DNA of 15,178 nt from contig DASZZX010000169.1 of assembly GCA_036260415.1 (NCBI GenBank), positions 1 through 15,178 of the forward strand, read 5' to 3'. Below the pieces are notes generated by a model. It did not search any database. It saw nothing but the letters and a program-made list of their open reading frames with translations, and was not told the DNA's origin. The DNA comes from DASZZX01 sp036260415. Its GTDB lineage: Bacteria; Actinomycetota; Nitriliruptoria; Nitriliruptorales; JAHWKO01. This document shows positions 7,716 through 12,776 of this stretch, one piece after another (within the stretch, counting starts at the first letter, position 1; the number at the start of each line of letters is the position of its first letter). A program made the translations under genes and the position numbers.

Positions 7716-7754
7716 TGCACTGGTGTGCAGTGGCCGTCCCGACCGGCGTAGCCT
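7716..7754 (+). promoter_or_regulatory. Promoter region with overlapping dyads upstream of the molybdoenzyme gene
   Basis: Two overlapping inverted repeats occur: TGCAC-TGGT-GTGCA (7716-7729) and CACTG-GTGTG-CAGTG (7718-7732). A TANNNT hexamer, TAGCCT, lies at 7749-7754, and the strong Shine-Dalgarno GAGGAGG is at 7764-7770, eight bases before the GTG start at 7779. A repressor or activator site just upstream of the -10 element is plausible. The element assignment is by eye only. Confidence 0.4.
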
Positions 7755-7778
7755 GCGGGCTTCGAGGAGGTCCGCCAG

Positions 7779-8672
7779 GTGCCTGGCCCGGGCGATCCTG
7801 CGTCGGAGGTCCGCCGGCTGCTCGAGCGCGCCGACGAGTTGATCAAGTACGCCTCGAACCGTCCCGACCCGGCGGCCGGCTACCGCACCGCCGGCGACGT
7901 GCTGCGCCAGGCCGCCGCGCTGATCGGCGGGATCGCCGACCCGACCCAGCACGACGAACTGCTCGTGCAGGTCGGTCGCCGTAGCGACGACCTCGACCGG
8001 CTGATGCGCGTCGAGGCGCGGGGTGGGCAGCCCGTGAGGGGCGAGCCGCGACCGCGGACCGGGAGGCTGCCGCAACCCGGGCCCGCCACGCTGCATCCCA
8101 GCGGTCGCACGGGGGCGGATCGCCTGCCGCCCAGCCAGCGGCTGGTCACGTCCTGGCCGGTGCTGCACGTCGGACGCATCCCGCGCGTCGACCTGACCAC
8201 GTGGCGTCTGACGTGTACCGGGCTCGTCGCCGGGCACCGGGCGCAGTGGACCTGGGAGGAGTTCCGACGGTTGCCGGCGGTGCGTGTGACCGCCGATCTG
8301 CACTGCGTCACCGGCTGGTCGCGGCTGGACAACCGGTGGGAGGGCGTACGGTTCCGCGACGTCGCCGACGCCGCCGGTGTCCTGCCCGCAGCTACCCACG
8401 CCATCGTGTACGGCGCCAACGCCTACAGCGCCAACATCGACCTGCCTAGCCTCGCCGCGGACGACGTGCTGTTCGCCTGGGGCCACGACGGGGGGCCGCT
8501 GACGCCCGAGCACGGCGGGCCGCTGCGGTTGGTGGTGCCGTCGCGGTACGCGTGGAAGTCGGTGAAATGGGTGGAGTCCGTCCGCTTCATCGATCGCGAC
8601 GTGCCCGGCTTCTGGGAGGAGCGTGGCTACCACAACGTGGCCGACCCGTTCCTCGAGCAGCGTTACGCCTGA
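7779..8672 (+). CDS. Sulfite-oxidase-fold molybdopterin oxidoreductase with N-terminal helical extension
   Basis: The 297-residue protein has two parts. Residues about 121-297 match the oxidoreductase molybdopterin-binding domain of the sulfite oxidase/YedY(MsrP) group: LVTSWPVLHVGRIPRVDL opens it, the Mo-ligand cysteine is C176 in DLHCVTGWSRLDN, and GGPLRLVVPSRYAWKSVKWV closes it. The domain binds Mo-molybdopterin and catalyses an oxygen-atom transfer redox reaction; the substrate is unknown. Residues about 7-80 form a predicted all-helical unit (VRRLLERADELIKYASNRPD and following), joined by a Pro/Arg/Gly-rich linker (81-118). There is no signal peptide or twin-arginine motif and no haem or dimerisation domain, so it should be cytoplasmic. 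GTG 7779 has GAGGAGG eight bases ahead, which fixes the start and makes the extension a genuine part of the protein. Confidence 0.9.
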   Translation: MPGPGDPASEVRRLLERADELIKYASNRPDPAAGYRTAGDVLRQAAALIGGIADPTQHDELLVQVGRRSDDLDRLMRVEARGGQPVRGEPRPRTGRLPQPGPATLHPSGRTGADRLPPSQRLVTSWPVLHVGRIPRVDLTTWRLTCTGLVAGHRAQWTWEEFRRLPAVRVTADLHCVTGWSRLDNRWEGVRFRDVADAAGVLPAATHAIVYGANAYSANIDLPSLAADDVLFAWGHDGGPLTPEHGGPLRLVVPSRYAWKSVKWVESVRFIDRDVPGFWEERGYHNVADPFLEQRYA

Positions 8673-8734
8673 CCAGCCCGGTCGGCGCGCGACGACGTGG
8701 CATCGCGTCGCCGGCGCCTCGGAGGGGGTGACCG

Positions 8735-9151
8735 ATGACGGTTCCCAGCCCGCACCACTCACCGAAGGGCGACCCGGACCTGCCCTGGAGCTGGTCGGCG
8801 CAGGACTCCAACGCACTGCTGGACCACGGCGGATGGCGAGCGATGGCGCTCGCCCACGCGTGGTACGACGGTTCCGAACAGGACCCGCCCCGACGCAAGT
8901 CCGACTACAAGCTCCCCCACCACAAGCGCATCGACGGTCGCGTGCGCGTCTCCCTTTCGGGCGTCCGTAGCGCGATGAACATCCTGGCCGCGACGCGCTT
9001 CCAGCCGGAGGACTACCTGGTGAAGCTGCCGGCTGAGGAGGTCCGCGCGGTGTACGAGCACCTCGCCGTGCACTTGGTGCAGTTCGACCAGGACCCCCCG
9101 GACATCCTCAAGGGCTGGTCGCCCTCCGACGGCTGGCCCCCTCCCGGCTGA
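8735..9151 (+). CDS. Small KLPHH-motif protein, related to the C-terminal region of phage prohead proteases
   Basis: This 138-residue hydrophilic protein starts at ATG 8735 behind a strong GGAGGGGG with six-base spacing, 62 bases after the molybdoenzyme gene. The N-terminal half contains WSWSAQDSNALLDHGGWRAMALAHAWYD. The centre has KSDYKLPHH with K59-L-P-H-H63, then GRVRVSLSGVRSAMNILAATR, and finally KLPAEEVRAVYEHLAVHLVQF. This order (a KLPHH/KLPF motif, a 'GVxxAMxxLxxAR' helix, then 'P..xxxxAxxHLxxH') resembles, from memory, small domains attached to phage head-maturation proteases and related hypothetical proteins. No protease residues and no other phage genes are present, so this is a free-standing cellular copy or an unrelated look-alike. 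Its function is unknown. Coding status is well supported by the Shine-Dalgarno and codon bias. Confidence 0.8.
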   Translation: MTVPSPHHSPKGDPDLPWSWSAQDSNALLDHGGWRAMALAHAWYDGSEQDPPRRKSDYKLPHHKRIDGRVRVSLSGVRSAMNILAATRFQPEDYLVKLPAEEVRAVYEHLAVHLVQFDQDPPDILKGWSPSDGWPPPG

Positions 9152-9183
9152 GTCCCCCCGGGTCAGGTCCGGTCAGTCTCTGG

Positions 9184-9230
9184 CGCTCCATCCCGGGCAG
9201 GACCGGTCTCCCACGCTCCATCCCGGGCAG
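9184..9230. repeat. Two exact 17-base direct repeats, 30-base period
   Basis: CGCTCCATCCCGGGCAG occurs at 9184-9200 and again, identical, at 9214-9230. The 13-base spacers differ in sequence. The pair lies between the KLPHH gene and hemB, about 94 bases before the hemB ATG. Two copies are too few to call an array. A tandem binding site for a regulator of hemB, or a local duplication, would both fit. Confidence 0.6.
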
Positions 9231-9308
9231 CACCTCCCGCGCCTCCACAGGGACGCCTGACCACGTCCGCGCCCCGTGCCCTGCGCTCCGGCCCCGCTGG
9301 TGCTGGGT

Positions 9309-9314
9309 TACCCT
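9309..9314 (+). promoter_or_regulatory. -10 element TACCCT for hemB; likely leaderless or near-leaderless transcript
   Basis: TACCCT fits TANNNT and its last base is ten bases before the hemB ATG (9324), so transcription should begin at or within about three bases of the start codon. There is no Shine-Dalgarno in front of this ATG, which agrees with a leaderless message. The same TACCCTC string occurs at the same distance before hemL. Confidence 0.55.
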
Positions 9315-9323
9315 CGTCCGGTC

Positions 9324-10319
9324 ATGCGCCAGCCCGCCGGGTTCCCTGAGCTCCGTCTGCGTCGTCTGCGCCGCACCCCCGCACTGCGACGCGCCTTCAC
9401 CGAGACCCGCCTGCACCCGGCTCAGCTGGTCGCGCCGCTGTTCGTCAAGGACGGCATCGACGAACCGGTCCCGGTCGAGGCGATGCCGGGCGTGCTGCAG
9501 CACACCCGCAGCAGCCTCCGTCAGGAGGTCAAGCGGCTCCACGCCCTGGGCGTGTCCAGCTTTCTGCTGTTCGGCGTGCCGGCGAGCAAGGACGCCGACG
9601 GGTCGTCCGGATGGGATCCGGACGGCCCGGTGCCGGCGTCGCTGCGGGCGGTGCGCGAGGACCTCGGCGACGCGGTCGTGCTGTGGGCGGACACCTGCCT
9701 GTGCGAGTACACCGACCACGGCCACTGCGGTCCCCTGCGACCCGACGGGCAGGTGGACAACGACGCGGCCGTGGCCGGCTACGTGCGTCAGGCGATCCTC
9801 CAGGCGGAGGCCGGCGCGGACCTCGTGGCGCCATCCGGGATGATGGACGGTCAGGTGCGAGCGATCCGTCGTGGCCTCGACGACGCCAACCTGTCGGACG
9901 TGGGGATCGTGGCGTACGCAGCGAAGTTCGCGTCCGCCTTCTACGGCCCCTTCCGGGAGGCGGCCGAGAGCGCACCCTCGTTCGGCGACCGCAGCGCCTA
10001 CCAGGAGCCCCCCGCCAACCGCCGCGAGGCCCTCCGCGAGGTCGCGCTGGACGTCGCCGAGGGCGCCGACGTGGTCATGGTCAAGCCGGCGCTGCCCTAC
10101 CTCGACGTGCTGGCCGACGTCCGCGCGCGGCACGACCTCCCGGTGGCCGCTTACCACGTCTCCGGCGAGTACGCCATGGTGAAGGCGGCGGCCGAACGCG
10201 GCTGGCTCGACGGGGACCGGGCGATGCGCGAGGCGGTGCTCGCGATCCGGCGGGCCGGCGCCGACCTCGTGCTCACCTACGCCGCGGGGGAGCTCGCCGA
10301 GGCGCCGCCAGCCGGCTGA
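9324..10319 (+). CDS. hemB: Delta-aminolevulinic acid dehydratase (porphobilinogen synthase), zinc type
   Basis: HemB (331 residues) condenses two 5-aminolevulinates into porphobilinogen in a TIM barrel. The active-site zinc cluster is intact: D-T-C125-L-C127-E-Y-T-D-H-G-H-C135-G, so this is the zinc-dependent type and not the aspartate-rich magnesium type. The two Schiff-base lysines are K201 (AYAAKFASAFYGPFREA) and K254 (VVMVKPALPYLD). LVAPSGMMDGQVRAIR and AAYHVSGEYAMV are also as expected. I chose ATG 9324 because the protein then starts a short distance before the family-conserved LRRLRRTPALRRAFTET, there is a fitting promoter just before it, and the open frame to 9276 adds no conserved residues. 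Unlike in Streptomyces, hemB is separated from hemACD here by three unrelated genes. Confidence 0.97.
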   Translation: MRQPAGFPELRLRRLRRTPALRRAFTETRLHPAQLVAPLFVKDGIDEPVPVEAMPGVLQHTRSSLRQEVKRLHALGVSSFLLFGVPASKDADGSSGWDPDGPVPASLRAVREDLGDAVVLWADTCLCEYTDHGHCGPLRPDGQVDNDAAVAGYVRQAILQAEAGADLVAPSGMMDGQVRAIRRGLDDANLSDVGIVAYAAKFASAFYGPFREAAESAPSFGDRSAYQEPPANRREALREVALDVAEGADVVMVKPALPYLDVLADVRARHDLPVAAYHVSGEYAMVKAAAERGWLDGDRAMREAVLAIRRAGADLVLTYAAGELAEAPPAG

Positions 10320-10331
10320 ACGAGGGGACCC

Positions 10332-10367
10332 CGGCGCCCGCCATCGGGCATCGGGCGTCGGGCGCCG
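10332..10367 (+). terminator. Strong GC hairpin after hemB
   Basis: CGGCGCCCG (10332-10340) and CGGGCGCCG (10359-10367) form a perfect nine-base stem around an 18-base loop, starting 12 bases after the hemB stop. The loop and right arm contain three near-identical heptamers (CATCGGG, CATCGGG, CGTCGGG; 10342-10362). No T run follows, which is common for terminators in very GC-rich actinobacteria but makes the call less certain. Confidence 0.55.
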
Positions 10368-10747
10368 TCCCGCGGCGGACCACGGCGATGTGCGTCTTTT
10401 CCACCAGGATGCCGGCGCAACCACGCACGAACAAGGCATTGGTCGCGTGGGTCGCCACATGAGGCGCTCGGTGAGGAGGTCTTCGCCGCGACTTTCGAGC
10501 CGAGGCAAGCAGTTGGACCTCGACGGGGCGACCCCCTCCGGACTCCAAGCCCTGACCGGCGACGACACGGAAGCCGGCGTCGCGTCCACCTGAGTCAGCG
10601 GCGGGTCGAGACGACGATCCCCGACGAAAGCACGTCAGCTGACGGCGGTCCGGGATGACGGATCGTGTGCCGACGCGAGCGGCAAGGTTGCTCTCCTGGT
10701 GCCGCCTCGCACTGGGCGCCCGTGAGCCCGCCGGACGGCGCCGGCAC
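10368..10747. other. Gene-poor stretch between hemB and the amphi-Trp gene
   Basis: I find no supportable gene in these bases. Short open frames exist on both strands (for example a plus frame 10390-10593 and a minus frame 10273-10548), but they have no plausible ribosome binding site, no recognisable domain and read like GC-rich non-coding sequence. The only structured element seen is a perfect 12-base palindrome at 10633-10644. It is the left part of the accessory stretch that separates hemB from hemL. Confidence 0.5.
10633..10644. promoter_or_regulatory. Perfect 12-base palindrome CGTCAGCTGACG
   Basis: CGTCAGCTGACG is fully self-complementary with no central spacer, so it could serve as a dimeric protein-binding site or be a chance event. 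It lies about 100 bases beyond the 3' end of the minus-strand amphi-Trp gene, in sequence without genes. No adjacent promoter is clear. Confidence 0.25.
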
Positions 10748-10966
10748 TCACCACTGCAGTTCTATCTCGATCTCGGATCCGTCCTCGCCGATCTCGATCT
10801 CGAGCTTCAGGACGACCTCGTCCGGCACGCGCACGGTGAACCGCCTGCCGTCACGGACGAACGAGACCTCGTTCTGGCGAGCCAGCTCGTCGGCGAGCGA
10901 ACGCAACCGCTCGGCCGCCGCCTCGCGGCCCATGCGTTGCTCCGACGAGTGTTCGATCAGGTCCAT
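10748..10966 (-). CDS. Amphi-Trp domain-containing protein
   Basis: This 72-residue acidic protein on the minus strand starts at ATG 10966 with GGGAG just upstream. It has the whole short amphi-Trp domain: an N-terminal helix region (REAAAERLRSLADELARQNE), a strand with SFVRDGRRFTVRVPDEV, then the alternating hydrophobic/acidic strand LKLEIEIGEDGSEIEIELQW ending in the hallmark tryptophan at the very C-terminus (W72). The family is widespread in actinobacteria and archaea and its function is unknown; some members accompany other helper proteins. The long plus-strand frame covering the same bases is an antisense shadow. The gene stands alone, in an accessory stretch. Confidence 0.88.
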   Translation of the reverse strand: MDLIEHSSEQRMGREAAAERLRSLADELARQNEVSFVRDGRRFTVRVPDEVVLKLEIEIGEDGSEIEIELQW

Positions 10967-11125
10967 GGTCTCCCGTTCGTGAGGGACGCGACAGCATGCC
11001 TCGCGAGACCGGGTTCGTCAGGCGGCGCCTCGACGCGAAGCCCAAGACCACTCGCCGCCCGGGTCGTCCACAGGTCCGGGCACGCCTCGCCGGCTCGTGT
11101 CACAGCGGGGCGGAAGCGTCCTCTA

Positions 11126-11141
11126 TCGAACACGGGTTCGA
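11126..11141. promoter_or_regulatory. Perfect LexA (SOS) box TCGAAC-ACGG-GTTCGA
   Basis: The 16-base palindrome TCGAAC-N4-GTTCGA is identical to the mycobacterial/actinobacterial LexA operator consensus. It sits exactly at the left end of the HNH endonuclease relic. In intact DUF222/HNH genes of the 13E12 type, some of which are LexA-controlled in Mycobacterium tuberculosis, such a box often overlaps a start that reads ATG-TTC-GAG (MFE). Here the corresponding codons read GGG-TTC-GAG, so the start has apparently been lost while the operator has kept perfect symmetry. Confidence 0.7.
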
Positions 11142-11592
11142 GATGGGGGCCGCTGGGGACGGGGTGGAGGGGGCGTTGGTCGACCTGGCCGCCGAGGGCC
11201 GCCGCGACCCTGGAGCGGCTGTGCCACGACGCCGACCTGCAGGTTCTGCTGTTCGTCGGCCGCCGGTCCCTGGCCCTCTCCGCCAAGGTGCACGCCGCCG
11301 ACCTGCCCGACGACACCCGCCAGTCGGTGCGGGCCCGCGACCCGGGCTGCCGTTCCCCGCGTCCGTCGCCCCGGCGTCGTGGACCCACGTCCACCACCTC
11401 CACCAGGGCGAAGGGCGTGACCACCATCCCGACCGGCTGGTGTGCCTGGCCTCCCGGGCGCACCTGCGCTGGGTGCACCGCACGGCTGGGAGGTCAGCCT
11501 CGATCCCGAGACGGCGAGGTCGCCATCACCCGCCGCGGCACCACCTACCGGTCCCTGCCCAACGGCACCCACCTCAACCGCCCGCCCCCCTG
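11127..11592 (+). pseudogene. Relic of a DUF222/HNH (13E12-type) endonuclease
   Basis: The C-terminal part of a DUF222-HNH nuclease can be read across frames: LERLCHDADLQVLLF, then SAKVHAADLPDDTRQSVRARDPGCR in one frame; FPASVAPASWTHVHHLHQGE and HHPDRLVCLASRAHLRWVHR in the next; WEVSLDPET in the third; then GEVAITRRGTTYRSLPNGTH back in the first. Each switch is explained by loss of a single base, near 11350, 11485 and 11514. The HNH histidine pair (VHH) is still visible. The N-terminal DUF222 domain is absent: only about 25 codons separate the SOS-box end from the C-terminal part, against some 250-300 in full members, so an internal deletion is also likely. No functional protein can be made. 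The family is typical of actinobacteria and spreads as repeats. Confidence 0.8.
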
Positions 11593-11841
11593 CCGCGCCC
11601 CGCACTCTGCCGACGACACGGATCCGGCCCACCCCGACCTGCCCTTCCGACGCCTCCGCGGGTTCGTTGTCGCACGCGGCGGTGTCCGGTTCCACCAGCC
11701 GTCAACGCCGGTCGTCGGAGCGGACTTTCCCGGTCAGACCCGAGCGATCGCGGCCGGCGACAGCGGAAGGACTCCGCGGAGAGCTCCCGAGCTCGGTGGC
11801 GCTGGGCTCATCGGATGACGGGCGTTAGGGTGTGTGCCACC

Positions 11842-11898
11842 GAGGGCCTCCTTGACGCGCTGGACTTCACGCACCCATCACGTCAGCCGGAGGCCCTC
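11842..11898. terminator. Large imperfect hairpin, possible bidirectional terminator or IS end
   Basis: GAGGGCCTCC (11842-11851) pairs perfectly with GGAGGCCCTC (11889-11898). Inside it, TGACG (11853-11857) pairs with CGTCA (11881-11885), leaving a loop of about 23 bases. TTTT follows on the plus strand at 11901-11904. It lies between the HNH relic and the 3' end of the minus-strand PLDc_N gene, a convergent position suited to a terminator. A TANNNT hexamer (TAGGGT, 11826-11831) precedes it on the plus strand, so a short structured RNA is another possibility, as is the remnant terminus of an insertion sequence. Confidence 0.45.
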
Positions 11899-11942
11899 AC
11901 TTTTCCAAGCACCCATGGCAACAACCTCGCGGATCAGGACAT

Positions 11943-12161
11943 CTAGCTGCGCGGTCTCGGACGACCGATCCCCACGTACAGCAGGCACCCGATCCAGGCA
12001 GTGAGGCAGATCACGGCGACCCAGATCGGCTTGTTGCCCGTCCTGAACGCCTGGTCGCTGGGGACACTGATGACGTCCTTGAGGGTCCAGTACCAGAAGC
12101 TCAGCCCGAAGATGGCCACCAGCGCGAACAGGATGCCCAGTTCCGGCAAGCCGAGGGTCAC
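11943..12161 (-). CDS. Small PLDc_N-type two-helix membrane protein
   Basis: This 72-residue protein has two transmembrane helices (LGILFALVAIFGLSFWYW and WVAVICLTAWIGCLLYVGIG), separated by a short polar segment and closed by the GRPRPR tail. The pattern 'WVxVxxxxxWIGxLLYxxxGRPR' is that of the phospholipase D N-terminal membrane domain (PLDc_N), here standing alone without any catalytic domain, as is common in actinobacteria. Function is unknown. I set the start at GTG 12161 because GGAGG lies four bases upstream of it; a longer in-frame TTG at 12176 would place that GGAGG inside the coding region and adds only five residues. The next gene upstream is divergent (DUF3072, from 12404). Confidence 0.82.
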   Translation of the reverse strand: MTLGLPELGILFALVAIFGLSFWYWTLKDVISVPSDQAFRTGNKPIWVAVICLTAWIGCLLYVGIGRPRPRS

Positions 12162-12361
12162 GTCGCCTCCGTGCAAGGACCGCCGCGGAGGCTACGCCAT
12201 CGCCCCGGCGGCGAGGCGGAGATCGCAGGATCGGGACGATCCGGGGTGGGCCGGGCCGCCGGTCGCCCGTCCTGTCCTCCGTGATGGTCGGCGACCCACG
12301 GGGCGACTCTGGGCGCTGCCGGAGGGGTCATCCAGGCAGGGGCGCCCATGGGACTGCGGTG

Positions 12362-12397
12362 TAGGGTAGGGAACCGAACATCCGTTCGCCTAGGAGG
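12362..12397 (+). promoter_or_regulatory. SOS-controlled promoter: -10 TAGGGT, LexA box, Shine-Dalgarno
   Basis: In order: TAGGGT at 12362-12367 (TANNNT -10), the perfect LexA box CGAAC-ATCC-GTTCG at 12375-12388, and the strong Shine-Dalgarno AGGAGG at 12392-12397, six bases before GTG 12404. The operator starts seven bases after the -10 element, covering the expected transcription start, which is where a bound LexA dimer would block initiation. No clear -35 hexamer is seen. Of all CGAAC and GTTCG occurrences I could find in the window, only this one and the one at 11126 form a box. Confidence 0.75.
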
Positions 12398-12403
12398 TGG
12401 GAC

Positions 12404-12613
12404 GTGTCGGCCGACCGAGGTGCACCCCAGCGCGACCCGACCAAGGACCCCGAGGACTGGGTCACCGGCCAGGAGCCGATGACGGGCCCGCAGGAGTCCT
12501 ACCTGCAGACGCTGGCTCGCGAAGCCGGCGCGGAGGTTCCTGACGACCTCACCAAGGCCGAGGCAAGCGAGCTCATCGAACACCTGCAGGAGCAGACCGG
12601 TCGCGGCCGGTGA
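12404..12613 (+). CDS. DUF3072 domain protein, predicted SOS (LexA) regulon member
   Basis: This 69-residue hydrophilic protein contains the DUF3072 core: KDPEDWVTGQEPMTGPQ at residues 14-30, SYLQTLAREAGAEVP (32-46) and LTKAEASELIEHLQEQTGRG (49-68). The length and C-terminal TGRG are usual for the family. The LTKAEASELIEHLQ segment resembles the small helix-extended-loop-helix modules found in DNA-binding and nuclease-associated proteins, so a DNA-related role is conceivable but unproven. GTG 12404 is supported by AGGAGG with six-base spacing. A perfect LexA box precedes it, so expression is predicted to rise after DNA damage. It is transcribed alone: the PLDc_N gene is divergent on its left and the alpha/beta hydrolase converges from the right. 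Confidence 0.85.
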   Translation: MSADRGAPQRDPTKDPEDWVTGQEPMTGPQESYLQTLAREAGAEVPDDLTKAEASELIEHLQEQTGRGR

Positions 12614-12640
12614 GCCGCCAAGACCCGGTGAGCGCGCCGG

Positions 12641-12727
12641 CCTGATCCGTCAGGGCCTGGTCCGCCACGGCACTCGTCTGCCCGCCTTCTCCGCGCCGAG
12701 CCCGCGACGATCAGCGCTCGCCGCTGA
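12641..12727. terminator. Two small hairpins between convergent genes
   Basis: CCTGA-TCCG-TCAGG (12641-12654) and TCAGCG-CTCGC-CGCTGA (12711-12727) are perfect short stem-loops in the gap between the DUF3072 gene (plus, ends 12613) and the hydrolase gene (minus, ends 12777). Their placement suits transcription termination for the two converging genes. Neither has a T run, so the call rests on position and symmetry. Confidence 0.35.
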
Positions 12728-12776
12728 CGACTGCCATGGTGGTCCCCGCGTGTCGACACTCTGGGTGGAGCCTCGA

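Noticed and set aside
9184..9230. CRISPR-like repeat pair
   Set aside because: There are only two copies, with a 17-base repeat and 13-base spacer, well below known CRISPR dimensions, and no cas genes nearby.
9108..10589. Long minus-strand open frame over hemB
   Set aside because: It is the antisense shadow of hemB, typical of very GC-rich DNA, with no domain and no start signal.
10390..10593. 67-codon plus-strand open frame
   Set aside because: It has no Shine-Dalgarno and no recognisable domain, and the composition resembles that of non-coding shadow frames.
11127..11150. tRNA T-arm-like GGTTCGA sequence
   Set aside because: The GGTTCGA string is part of the SOS palindrome; no acceptor stem, no position-61 cytosine and no cloverleaf can be drawn around it.
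10655..11818. Long plus-strand open frame of 387 codons
   Set aside because: Its first third is antisense to the well-supported amphi-Trp gene, and only isolated middle and late segments match the HNH nuclease, with the rest of that match in the other two frames. It has no ribosome binding site.
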